In this document: positions 8,143 through 17,826 of the stretch, in pieces
Layout of the letters: each line of letters opens with the position of its first letter
How positions within the stretch are numbered: the stretch's first letter is position 1
Assembly: GCF_014205215.1 (NCBI RefSeq)
Contig: NZ_JACHNC010000001.1
Coordinates: forward strand, 6,196,501-6,260,500
Reading direction: 5' to 3'
Origin: Actinoplanes lobatus
GTDB lineage: Bacteria; Actinomycetota; Actinomycetes; Mycobacteriales; Micromonosporaceae
Length of the DNA: 64,000 nucleotides
Notes under the pieces: model-generated
Told to the model about the DNA's origin: nothing
What the model saw: only the letters and a program-made list of their open reading frames with translations
Database searches by the model: none
Program-made: the position numbers and the translations under genes

Positions 8143-9338
8143 CCGAACCGGCCATCGAGGACCTGTTGCGCGAGTTCGCGCCACAGGTCCTCGGCGCGCT
8201 GGTCCGCCGGCACGGCCGTTTCGAGGACTGCGAGGACGCCGTGCAGGAGGCTGTCCTCGCCGCGACCGTGCAGTGGCCGGGCGAGGGCGTGCCGGAGAGC
8301 CCGCGCGCCTGGCTGACCACCGTCGCGTCCCGGCGGCTCGTCGACCAGGTGCGCAGCGAACAGGCCCGCCGCGTACGGGAGGTGGCCGTCTCCGCCGAGC
8401 CTCCGCCGGAGGTGCCGGACACCGACGACACGCTGCTGCTGCTGTTCCTGTGCTGCCATCCGGCGCTGACCCCGGCGTCGCAGACCGCGCTGACGCTACG
8501 GGCGGTGGGCGGCCTGACGACGGCCGAGATCGCCCGCGCGTTCCTGGTGCCCGAGGCGACCACGGCGGCCCGGATCAGCCGTGCCAAGCAGCGTATCCGG
8601 CAGGCCGGAAGCTCGTTCCCGCCGCCGGACGGCCCCGATCGTCTCGGGGTCGTCCTGCACGTCCTCTACCTGATCTTCAACGAGGGCTACACGGCGTCGT
8701 CCGGTGACCGCCTGATTCGCGCGGACCTGGCCCGGGAGGCGATCCGCCTGACCCGGCTGGTGCACGCCCGACTGCCCGACGACAGCGAGGTGACCGGCCT
8801 GCTGGCGTTGATGCTGCTCACCGACGCCCGCCGGGACACCCGTACCACCTCGTCGGGCGACCTGGTCCCCCTCGACGAGCAGGACCGCACCCGCTGGCAC
8901 CGGCCCCAGATCGACGAGGGCATGACCCTGGCGAAGGCGTCGCTGGCCGGATCGGCGCTCGGCCCGTACCAGTTGCAGGCGGCCATCGCTGCCACCCACG
9001 CCGACGCACCCACCGCGGCCGGCACCGACTGGCGCCAGATCCACGCCCTCTACCTGATCCTGGAGCGCATCGCCCCGAACCCGATGGTCACCCTCAACCG
9101 TGCCATCGCCCTGGCCGAGATCGACGGCCCCGCCGCCGGCCTGACCCTGCTGGCCACCCTGGACGCCGACGACCGCATGGCCGGCCACCACCGCCTCCTG
9201 TCGGTCCGCGCCCACCTGCTGGAACGCTCCGGCGACCTCGCGGCCGCCCACGACTGCTACCGCCGGGCCGCGAAGGCCACCGCCAGCCTCGCCGAACAAC
9301 GCCACCTGGAGTCCCGGGCCCGCCGCCTGCACCGGTGA
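8139..9338 (+). CDS. ECF RNA polymerase sigma factor with C-terminal TPR extension (ECF42-like)
   Basis: At 399 residues this is about twice the length of a minimal ECF sigma factor. Region 2 (about 10-75: DLLREFAPQVLGALVRRHG...ESPRAWLTTVASRRLVDQVR) and region 4 (about 100-150: LTLRAVGGLTTAEIARAFLV..ATTAARISRAKQRI) are present. The long C-terminal part (LNEGYTAS-like FNEGYTASSGDRLIRADLAREAIRLTR, then TPR-like helices) is the DUF6596/ECF42 extension, which can contact the regulatory target. There is no anti-sigma gene. The YciI gene upstream overlaps it by GTGA, and the TPR gene downstream overlaps it by another GTGA at 9335. Confidence 0.92.
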   Translation: MTEPAIEDLLREFAPQVLGALVRRHGRFEDCEDAVQEAVLAATVQWPGEGVPESPRAWLTTVASRRLVDQVRSEQARRVREVAVSAEPPPEVPDTDDTLLLLFLCCHPALTPASQTALTLRAVGGLTTAEIARAFLVPEATTAARISRAKQRIRQAGSSFPPPDGPDRLGVVLHVLYLIFNEGYTASSGDRLIRADLAREAIRLTRLVHARLPDDSEVTGLLALMLLTDARRDTRTTSSGDLVPLDEQDRTRWHRPQIDEGMTLAKASLAGSALGPYQLQAAIAATHADAPTAAGTDWRQIHALYLILERIAPNPMVTLNRAIALAEIDGPAAGLTLLATLDADDRMAGHHRLLSVRAHLLERSGDLAAAHDCYRRAAKATASLAEQRHLESRARRLHR

Positions 9339-12145
9339 CCGCCCTTTTCGTCAGACGCCGGGTTGGGAACGATGACCGGATGGACGACAGCCGGGCGCTC
9401 ACCCTCCAGGCCATCACGATCCTGCGGGGCACGCCGGACCGCGCCGCCCTGGACGCCGCGATCGACCTGCTGCGACGGGCCCTGGCCGGCACGCCGGAGG
9501 ACAGCCCCGATCACGCCGGCGGCCTGGCGAACCTCAGCGGAGCCCTGCACCAGCGGTTCGTCGCCTTCGGTGATCCCGCCGACCTGGACGCCTGTGTGGA
9601 CTTCGGGCAGGCCGCCGGGGACGCGGCCGAACCGGGCAGTGACGCGTACGCGATCTCCCGTACCAATCTCGCCGCCTCGCTGCGGCTGCGCTTCGACCGG
9701 CGGCAGGACCCGGCCGACCTGGACCGGGCCATCGAGACCGGGCGGGAGGCGGTCCGGGCGACCAGCGGCGACGACCCGCGCCTCGCGGTGCGGCTGTCCA
9801 ATCTGGCCAACGGCCTGCGCACGCGTGGCGAGGAGACCGGGGATCGGCAGGACATCCTCGAGGCCGCCGACCTGGCCGTCGACGCCTTACGGCGGTGTCC
9901 CGCCGGTGACCGGAGCCGCGCCGCGATCGCCTCGAACGCCAGCATGAGCCGGCACGCCCGATATCGCGCCACCGGTGATCTCACCGACCTGGAGGCGGCC
10001 GTCGCCGCCGGCCGCGAATGCCTTGCCCTCGCCCCGGCGCCGTCCGCGGCGGCCGCGATCCGGCTGTCCAACACCGCCCTGATGCTGCGGGAACTGGGAC
10101 GGCACACCGGCAGCACGGACCGCTGCGCCGAGGCGGTGACGATGGCCGAACGGGCCGCCGCCCTGGTCGAACGGGTCGGCGTCGAACACGAGGCCAACCG
10201 GGTGTCGGTCCGGCAGACAGCCGGCGTCGCCCGCCTCGAACACTTCGAACAGACCGGCGACCTCGGCGACCTGGACGCCGCGCTGCGCTGGGCCCGCGCC
10301 GCCGTCGAGGCGGCAGCCGTGCTCGGCCCGTCCGGCGCCGTCGTCGCCCGTGCCTGGCACCACCTGAGCAACGTCCTGCAAGCGCGCGTCGAGGCGCTCG
10401 GCGACCACGGCGAACCGGACGGCGTCGACGCCGCGGTACGGGCCGCCGAGACGGCGGTCGCGGCGGTGACCGAGCGCTACCCGGAACGGCCGGCACTGCT
10501 CACCACCCTCAGCGCCGCCCACCGGCTGCGGTACGAGGAACACGGGACCGTCGCCGACCTCGACCACGCCGTCAGTCACGCGCGTACGGCGCTGCGGCTC
10601 GCCGGTGACCGGATCCGGTCCCGTAGTACCGCCCTGGTCACCCTGGGCGTCGCCCTGCAGGCCCGGTTCGAGTCCGGCGCGCCGGAACGGGACATCGACG
10701 AAGCGGTCACCGTGTTCCGCGAGGCCGCCACCACCGCATCCGGCCGTGCCAACCTGGCCGCTGCGCTGCTGCGTGCCTACATCGTGAGCCGGAAACGCGC
10801 GCTGCTCGACGAAAGCATCGAGACGGCCGACCGTGCCGTGGCGGAATCGGCAGTGGGCGACCGCTGGCTGCCGGCCCGGCTGAACACCCTAGCCATGGGC
10901 CTGCGGGAGCGAGCCGAACGCGACGGCAGCCGTACCGACGCGGACAAGGCCGTCGACCAGGCCCGGCGGGCGACGGCCGCGGCAGGTGCGAGCGTCGGCC
11001 AGCGGCGGTCCGCGCTGGCCGGCCTGGCAGTGGCGTTGCAGACCCGGTACACGCTGACGGCCGCCGCGAGCGACCTCGACGACGCGATCCAGGCGGGCAG
11101 GGAGGTTCTCGCCGGCCTTCCCGCCGGCCACCCCGGCCGGCCCCGCTACCTCGGCAACCAGGGCAGCGCGCTGCACGAGCGGTTCACCGCCCGCGGGTCG
11201 GCCGCCGACCTCGCCGCCGCGGTCACCTGCCTGCGGGACGCGGTCGACGCCACCCCGGCCGGCGACTCCGACCTGCCCGGCCGTCTCGGCAACCTCTCCT
11301 CGGCGCTGCGCGAGGCGGGCGACGCCGAGGGCGCCGCAGCGGAGGCCCGCCGGGCGACCGGTCTGGTTCCGGTCGGCCATCCCGAGGCGCCCCGCTTCGA
11401 GGAACTGCGCGCCCTGGCCCTGGAACACCTGGACCGCATCGACGAGGCCCGCGAGCACTTCGCGGCCGCGATCGCCGCGACCGCCGAGGAGGATCGCGCC
11501 GACCGGCTCTCCAACCAGGGAGGCCTGCTCATCCGGACCTTCGACCGCACCGGCGAGGTGACCCACCTGGACGAGGCGGTCGCGGCGGCCCGTGAGGCGG
11601 CGCGCATCTGCCGCCCCGGCGACCCGCGCCGCCTGATCTACCGGTCCAACCTGGGCGTGGCGCTCATGCGCCGCCACGGCGAGACCGCCGATCCGGCGGA
11701 CATGGCCGAGGCCGTCGCCAACTTCCGCGAGGTGGTGGCGAGCACGATCACCCCCACAGCGGTACGCGCGGCCGCCGGCCGTGGCTGGACCATGCTCGCC
11801 GCGGACCGCGCCGACTGGGCCGACGCCACGACCGCCGCCCGCCACGGCCTGGAGCTGGCCGCCCGGGCCGCCGACCGCGGCGTGGCCCGCTCCGACCAGG
11901 AACGCCTGCTGGCACCCAACCAGGGCTTCGCCTCGCTGGCCGCGGCGTGCGCCCTGAACGCCGGCGACCGCCCCGAGGCCGTCGAACTCCTCGAAGCCGG
12001 CCGAGCGGTCCTGCTGGCCCGCTCCCTCGACCTGCGAACCGACCTGACCGCCCTCGCCGCCGTCGACCCCACCTTGGCGACCCGCCTCGCCGACCTCCGA
12101 ACCGGCCTCGACGCCCCGCCCGTCCGGCGTCAGGTGGTGGCGTAG
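9335..12145 (+). CDS. Tetratricopeptide-repeat protein; CHAT-type C-terminal domain missing
   Basis: The 936 residues are almost entirely TPR-like helical pairs recurring about every 45-55 residues, with the consensus 'DLD.AV...R.A........R...L.NL..AL..R.E..G...DL'. Proteins with this repeat region in actinomycetes normally continue into a CHAT (caspase-like) protease domain of about 250-300 residues after a linker like VELLEAGRAVLLARSLDLRTDL. Here the linker is present, but the protein stops about 45 residues later and its last 16 bases overlap the convergent MaoC gene. The GTG at 9335 overlaps the sigma-factor stop; ATG 9380 (MDDSRALTLQ) is an alternative start. It is probably a scaffold or inhibitory partner rather than a protease. 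Confidence 0.8.
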   Translation: MTALFVRRRVGNDDRMDDSRALTLQAITILRGTPDRAALDAAIDLLRRALAGTPEDSPDHAGGLANLSGALHQRFVAFGDPADLDACVDFGQAAGDAAEPGSDAYAISRTNLAASLRLRFDRRQDPADLDRAIETGREAVRATSGDDPRLAVRLSNLANGLRTRGEETGDRQDILEAADLAVDALRRCPAGDRSRAAIASNASMSRHARYRATGDLTDLEAAVAAGRECLALAPAPSAAAAIRLSNTALMLRELGRHTGSTDRCAEAVTMAERAAALVERVGVEHEANRVSVRQTAGVARLEHFEQTGDLGDLDAALRWARAAVEAAAVLGPSGAVVARAWHHLSNVLQARVEALGDHGEPDGVDAAVRAAETAVAAVTERYPERPALLTTLSAAHRLRYEEHGTVADLDHAVSHARTALRLAGDRIRSRSTALVTLGVALQARFESGAPERDIDEAVTVFREAATTASGRANLAAALLRAYIVSRKRALLDESIETADRAVAESAVGDRWLPARLNTLAMGLRERAERDGSRTDADKAVDQARRATAAAGASVGQRRSALAGLAVALQTRYTLTAAASDLDDAIQAGREVLAGLPAGHPGRPRYLGNQGSALHERFTARGSAADLAAAVTCLRDAVDATPAGDSDLPGRLGNLSSALREAGDAEGAAAEARRATGLVPVGHPEAPRFEELRALALEHLDRIDEAREHFAAAIAATAEEDRADRLSNQGGLLIRTFDRTGEVTHLDEAVAAAREAARICRPGDPRRLIYRSNLGVALMRRHGETADPADMAEAVANFREVVASTITPTAVRAAAGRGWTMLAADRADWADATTAARHGLELAARAADRGVARSDQERLLAPNQGFASLAAACALNAGDRPEAVELLEAGRAVLLARSLDLRTDLTALAAVDPTLATRLADLRTGLDAPPVRRQVVA

Positions 12146-12585
12146 AGGGCCAGGATCTGGTCGGCGAGGCAGGCCGGGCGGGTGGAGCCCTCGATCTCGG
12201 CCCGGGTGCGGACCACCAGGCGGGCGCCGCCGTCGATGCGCCGGGACTCGCGGAGGGTGACCAGGCCGCGCAGGCGGGCGCCGGCCGGCACCGGCGCCTG
12301 GAAGCGGACCTTGTCGAAGCCGCCGTTGACCACCAGGGAGACGCCGTCGACCTGGACCACCTCGGTCAGGAACGTCATGCACAACGACAGGGTGAGCGCG
12401 CCGTGGGCGATCGTGCCGCCGAACGGGCTCTCCCGGGCGGCCCGCTGCGGGTCGGTGTGGATCCACTGATGGTCGCCGGTCACCTCGGCGAACCGGTCGA
12501 TGCGGTCCTGGTCGACCAGATGCCAGTCGCTCACCCCGAGTTCGGTGCGGTCGAGCAGGTCGTCGATGCCGGTGAAGCGGGTCAT
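12130..12585 (-). CDS. MaoC-like (R)-specific enoyl-CoA hydratase/dehydratase
   Basis: This 151-residue single hot-dog-domain protein has the hydratase-2 motif: Asp38 and His43 in VTGDHQWIHTDPQRA, followed by SPFGGTIAHGALTLSL. It would hydrate trans-2-enoyl-CoA or a related acyl thioester in the cytoplasm. The start at 12585 is supported by AGGAG five bases upstream; an upstream extension in the same frame has no good ribosome-binding site. The gene is divergent from hpd and its 3' end overlaps the convergent TPR gene by 16 bases. The pathway is not evident from its neighbours. Confidence 0.88.
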   Translation of the reverse strand: MTRFTGIDDLLDRTELGVSDWHLVDQDRIDRFAEVTGDHQWIHTDPQRAARESPFGGTIAHGALTLSLCMTFLTEVVQVDGVSLVVNGGFDKVRFQAPVPAGARLRGLVTLRESRRIDGGARLVVRTRAEIEGSTRPACLADQILALYATT

Positions 12586-12638
12586 GAGGCTCCTAGATTC
12601 AGTGGGCAGATTGTTCAGTGATCCGGGCTCCAAACTAA

Positions 12639-13946
<1,308 letters not shown>

Positions 13947-13964
13947 CCTGATCGGGAGGGTCCC

Positions 13965-15161
13965 ATGGCGCACTACCAGAGGGCGGGCGACGTCCCGGCC
14001 AAACGGCACACCCAGCACCGCGACGGCGACGGCAGGCTCTACTACGAGGAGCTGATGGGGGAGGAAGGCTTCTCCTCCGACTCGTCGCTGCTGTATCACC
14101 GGCACGTGCCGTCGGCGGTGATCGGCGCTCGCCTCTGGCAGTTGCCCGACCAGTCGACCGAGCCGAACCAGCCGCTGCTGCCCCGGCATCTCAAACTGCA
14201 CGAGCTGTTCGACGGCGAGGAGTGGAAGTCCTGTGACGCGGTCCGGGACCGGCGTCTGGTTCTCGCCAACACCGACGTCCGGATCGGGTACGTGGTGGCC
14301 GGCGCCGCCTCCCCGCTGTACCGCAACGCGACCGGCGACGAGTGCGTCTACGTCGAGGGGGGCTCCGGCGTCGTCGAGACGATCTTCGGGGACCTGACCG
14401 TCGGGGCCGGCGACTATGTGATCATCCCGCGGGCGACCACGCACCGGTGGGTGCCGTCCGGGGACGAACCGCTGCGGTTGTACGCGATCGAGGCGAACAG
14501 CCACATCGCGCCACCGAAGCGCTACCTGTCCCGGTACGGGCAGTTCCTCGAACACTCGCCGTATTGTGAACGCGATCTGCGTACCCCCGATGCGCCGCAT
14601 GTCGTCGAGGGGGAGAACGTCGAGGTCTACATCAAGCATCGCGGCGACGGGCCGGGCGGGCTGGCCGGAACCGTGCACGTGCTGCCGCATCACCCGTTCG
14701 ACGTGGTCGGCTGGGACGGCTGCCTGTACCCGTACGCGTTCAACGTCGACGACTTCGAGCCGATCACCGGCCGGGTGCACCAGCCGCCGCCGGTGCATCA
14801 GGTCTTCGAGGGCAACAACTTCGTGATCTGCAACTTCGTGCCGCGGAAGGTCGACTACCACCCGCTCGCGGTGCCGGTTCCCTACTACCACTCGAACGTC
14901 GACTCGGACGAGGTCATGTTCTACGTGGGCGGCGACTACGAGGCCCGCAAGGGTTCCGGCATCAACGTCGGCTCGGTGTCGCTGCACCCGGGCGGCCACT
15001 CGCACGGCCCCCAGCCGTCCGCCATCGAGGCCAGCCTGGGCGCCGAGCGGTTCGACGAACTGGCGGTCATGGTCGACACGTTCCGGCCACTGGGCCTGGG
15101 CGAGGCCGGGCGTCTCTGCGACGACGGCGTCTACGCCTGGACCTGGGCGAAGAACTCATGA
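13965..15161 (+). CDS. hmgA: Homogentisate 1,2-dioxygenase
   Basis: This 398-residue cupin-fold enzyme cleaves the homogentisate ring to maleylacetoacetate. The metal site is recognisable in YYHSNVDSDEVMFYVGGDYEARKG and HPGGHSHGPQPSAIEAS (two His and one Glu, as in the family), and the substrate region in FVICNFVPRKVDYHPLAVPVPY. The N-terminal YYEELMGEEGFSSDSSLLYHRHVPS is typical of the actinobacterial branch. It follows hpd by 18 bases, with GGGAGG before its ATG, and overlaps the next gene by 4 bases (ATGA at 15158). The cytoplasmic product should next be isomerised to fumarylacetoacetate, but no known isomerase gene is present here. Confidence 0.96.
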   Translation: MAHYQRAGDVPAKRHTQHRDGDGRLYYEELMGEEGFSSDSSLLYHRHVPSAVIGARLWQLPDQSTEPNQPLLPRHLKLHELFDGEEWKSCDAVRDRRLVLANTDVRIGYVVAGAASPLYRNATGDECVYVEGGSGVVETIFGDLTVGAGDYVIIPRATTHRWVPSGDEPLRLYAIEANSHIAPPKRYLSRYGQFLEHSPYCERDLRTPDAPHVVEGENVEVYIKHRGDGPGGLAGTVHVLPHHPFDVVGWDGCLYPYAFNVDDFEPITGRVHQPPPVHQVFEGNNFVICNFVPRKVDYHPLAVPVPYYHSNVDSDEVMFYVGGDYEARKGSGINVGSVSLHPGGHSHGPQPSAIEASLGAERFDELAVMVDTFRPLGLGEAGRLCDDGVYAWTWAKNS

Positions 15162-15922
15162 ACCCGCTGTTCACCGGCCTGTTCGACGACGCCGCGATCT
15201 TCCCGCCCGGCAATCTGCCGATGGCCGACGCCGTTCGGGCGCATCGGGAGCGGGCCGAATCCGGATGGGCGCCGCTTCTCGGCCCGTTCATCTGCTCGCT
15301 GGCCCGCTGGGACGAACTGGTCGCCGCCACAGCCGGCGGGCCGACCCTGCGGGTGTCGCTCGTCGTTCCCGATCTCGGGGCTGACCTGCCCGAACACCCC
15401 TCGGTGGAGATCGTCGCGGTGGAGGGCCCGGCCGCGTCCGCCTACGGCGGCACGCTCACCGCGTACCAGGAGATCGGCTGCGACGAGATCACCGCGACGC
15501 GCGTCGCGGCCCTGCGTGACGCCGGCCTGCGTTTGAAGATCAGGACCGGAGGGGTACGCGCGGACGCGTTCCCCAGCGAGGCACGGTTGGCCGGTGCCCT
15601 GTGGGCGGCGGTGCGCGGCGGTCTCGCGTTCAAACTGACCGCCGGGCTGCACGATCCGCTCCGGCACCGGGATCCGGCCACCGGGTTCGCGCACCACGGC
15701 TATCTCAACGTCATCCTGGCGACCGCCCGCGCGCTCCAGGGTTACGACATCGAGCGGGCGCTGGCCGACCAGGACGGCGAACGGGTCGCGGCCGCCGTCG
15801 CCGGGATCGACGAGGTCCTGGTCAAGGCGGTCCGGCACCACTTCGTCAGTTTCGGTACGTGCAGCATCAGCGAGCCGGTCGACGGCCTGCTGCGTTTCGG
15901 CCTACTGGAGGATCCGCGTTGA
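15158..15922 (+). CDS. Uncharacterised protein embedded in the tyrosine-degradation operon
   Basis: The 254-residue soluble protein begins MNPLFTGLFDDAAIFPPGNLPMADAV and contains LRVSLVVPDLGADLPEHPSVEIVAVEG, a RLKIRTGGVRADAFPS strand and LAFKLTAGLHDPLRHRDPATGFAHHGYLNV. The alternation of hydrophobic strands with G/D loops and a conserved Lys near LAFKLTAGL suggests a TIM-barrel-like fold, but I do not recognise a named family. It overlaps hmgA (ATGA) and fumarylacetoacetase (TTGA), so it is made in step with both enzymes. In this operon the maleylacetoacetate isomerase step is unassigned; this protein is a candidate for it or for a related clean-up reaction. That function is inference only. 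Confidence 0.85.
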   Translation: MNPLFTGLFDDAAIFPPGNLPMADAVRAHRERAESGWAPLLGPFICSLARWDELVAATAGGPTLRVSLVVPDLGADLPEHPSVEIVAVEGPAASAYGGTLTAYQEIGCDEITATRVAALRDAGLRLKIRTGGVRADAFPSEARLAGALWAAVRGGLAFKLTAGLHDPLRHRDPATGFAHHGYLNVILATARALQGYDIERALADQDGERVAAAVAGIDEVLVKAVRHHFVSFGTCSISEPVDGLLRFGLLEDPR

Positions 15923-17127
15923 CCTGGCTCGACATTCCGGCCGGCCACCCGTTCGGTGTGGCCACCCTGCCGTACGGGGTGTTCCACACCGCGGCCGACC
16001 CGCATCCGCGCGTGGGTGTCGCGGTCGGTGACCAGATCATCGACCTGCCGGCGGCCTGCCGCCGTCTCGCCCCGGAACTGGCCGGCGCGGTGGCCGGGCC
16101 GTCGCTGGACACGCTGCTCGCCGCGGGCCCGAGGGTGTGGGCGACGCTGCGCGGCGCGCTGACCACCTGGCTGTCCGACGAGGTGTACCGGGATCTTCTC
16201 GGCGGCCACCTGATTCCGGCCGGCGACGCGATCATGCATTTGCCGTTCACGGTCGCCGACTACGTCGACTTCTACGCCTCCGAGCAGCACGCCACCAACC
16301 TGGGCCGGATGTTCCGGCCCGGGCAGGACCCGCTCACCCCGAACTGGAAGCACCTGCCGATCGGCTACCACGGCCGGGCCGGGACAGTCGTGGTGTCCGG
16401 AACCGAGGTGGTTCGCCCCAGCGGCCAGCGCCGCAGCCCGGACGGTGAGATCACTTTCGGTCCGTCGCAGCGGTTGGACATCGAGGCCGAGCTGGGGTAC
16501 GTGGTGGGCCGCCCCTCCACGCTCGGCCGTCCGGTCGGGCTGGCGGCGTTCGAGGAGCACGTCTTCGGGGTGTGCCTGGTCAACGACTGGTCCGCCCGCG
16601 ACATCCAGGCCTGGGAGTACGTGCCGCTCGGCCCGTTCCTCGGCAAATCGTTCGCCACCTCGATCTCGCCGTGGATCGTGCCGCTGGCCGCCCTGGAACA
16701 CGCCCGGGTCGCGCCACCGGCCCGGAGCGTGCCGCTGCTGCCCTACCTCGACGACGAGAAGACCCCGCTGTGGGGCCTGGACATCCGCCTGGAGGTACGG
16801 CTCAACGGCCACGTCGTGGCCCGGCCGTCGTTCGCGGGCATGTACTGGACCGGCGCGCAGATGCTGGCCCACCTCACCGCCAACGGCGCCTCGCTGCGCA
16901 CCGGCGACCTGTACGCCTCCGGCACGATCAGCGGCGGTGAGCCCGGCTCCCTGATCGAACTGTCCTGGAACGGTCAGCAGCCGCTCACCCTGCCGGACGC
17001 CTCGGTCCGCACGTTCCTGGCGGACGGCGACGAGGTGGAGATCACCGCGACCGCCCCCGGCCCGGCCGGCACACTGATCGGCCTCGGCACGGTCCGCGGC
17101 CGGATCACGGCGGCCAACTCGATCTGA
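15919..17127 (+). CDS. fahA: Fumarylacetoacetase
   Basis: This 402-residue hydrolase splits fumarylacetoacetate into fumarate and acetoacetate, the last step of tyrosine catabolism. Key segments are DYVDFYASEQHATNLG (Asp and catalytic His), LPIGYHGRAGTVVVSGT, DIEAELGYVVGR (Glu metal ligand) and CLVNDWSARDIQAWEYVPLGPFLGKSF. The frame is open far upstream, but the real start is the TTG at 15919: GGAGG lies at 15907-15911, seven bases before it, and the TTGA overlap with the preceding stop gives translational coupling. The next gene runs in the opposite direction, so the operon ends here. Confidence 0.95.
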   Translation: MTWLDIPAGHPFGVATLPYGVFHTAADPHPRVGVAVGDQIIDLPAACRRLAPELAGAVAGPSLDTLLAAGPRVWATLRGALTTWLSDEVYRDLLGGHLIPAGDAIMHLPFTVADYVDFYASEQHATNLGRMFRPGQDPLTPNWKHLPIGYHGRAGTVVVSGTEVVRPSGQRRSPDGEITFGPSQRLDIEAELGYVVGRPSTLGRPVGLAAFEEHVFGVCLVNDWSARDIQAWEYVPLGPFLGKSFATSISPWIVPLAALEHARVAPPARSVPLLPYLDDEKTPLWGLDIRLEVRLNGHVVARPSFAGMYWTGAQMLAHLTANGASLRTGDLYASGTISGGEPGSLIELSWNGQQPLTLPDASVRTFLADGDEVEITATAPGPAGTLIGLGTVRGRITAANSI

Positions 17128-17148
17128 CCAGCCGCCGGGCCGGGCACC

Positions 17149-17826
17149 TCAGGGGAGTTCGGCCCGGGGCGCCGTGACCAGACCGGTTTCGTAGGCGACG
17201 ACGACGAGTTGGGCCCGGTCGCGAGCGTTGAGTTTGGTGAGCAGACGGCCGACGTGGGATTTGACAGTGGCCAGGCTGAGGCCCAGGTGGGTGGCGATGT
17301 CGGCGTTGGACAGCCCGCGGGCGATCAGCACCAGGGTCTCGCGTTCACGGTCGGTCACCCCGTCGAGCCTCCGGTGGAAGACGCGGGACGGGCGGGGCTG
17401 AGCGCCGAACGCGGCGATGAGCCGGCGGGTGACACTGGGCGCCAGAAGCGCCTCCCCGGCGGCGACCACGCGGATCGCGGCGACGAGGTCGGCGGCGGTG
17501 GCGTCCTTGAGCAGGAAGCCGCTGGCGCCCGCGCGCAGCGCACCGTAGATGTACTCGTCCAGGTCGAAAGTGGTGAGGATCAGCACTCGGGTGTCGGTGG
17601 TCTGCTGGCAGATCTCTTCAGTGGCGTCGATGCCGGTCATGTCGGGCATGCTGATGTCCATCAGGACCACGTGCGGCTGTTGGGCCAGGGCGAGCTGGAC
17701 GGCTTCGCGGCCGCTGCCGGCCTCACCGACCACCTCGAAGCCGGGAGTCGTGTCGAGCAGGATCCGGAAGCTGTCGCGGAGCAGCGCCTGGTCCTCGGCG
17801 ATGAGGACCCGGATGGGATCGGTCAT
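17149..17826 (-). CDS. NarL/LuxR-family response regulator
   Basis: The 225-residue protein has a receiver domain with Asp57 as phosphorylation site (VVLMDISMPDMTG), the acidic pair in LIAEDQ and the conserved Lys in GFLLKDATAADL, then a LuxR-type helix-turn-helix at about 158-212 (LTDREREVLVLIARG-like VTDRERETLVLIARGLSNADIATHLGLSLATVKSHVGRLLTKLNA in the order seen). The start at 17826 overlaps the histidine-kinase stop by ATGA; longer in-frame extensions are shadows of the kinase gene. The pair is transcribed alone, so the target genes are not obvious. Confidence 0.93.
   Translation of the reverse strand: MTDPIRVLIAEDQALLRDSFRILLDTTPGFEVVGEAGSGREAVQLALAQQPHVVLMDISMPDMTGIDATEEICQQTTDTRVLILTTFDLDEYIYGALRAGASGFLLKDATAADLVAAIRVVAAGEALLAPSVTRRLIAAFGAQPRPSRVFHRRLDGVTDRERETLVLIARGLSNADIATHLGLSLATVKSHVGRLLTKLNARDRAQLVVVAYETGLVTAPRAELP

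Noticed and set aside
15601..15918. N-terminal extension of fumarylacetoacetase (508 residues)
   Set aside because: The extra 106 codons are the shadow of the upstream gene; the TTG at 15919 with GGAGG gives the normal length.
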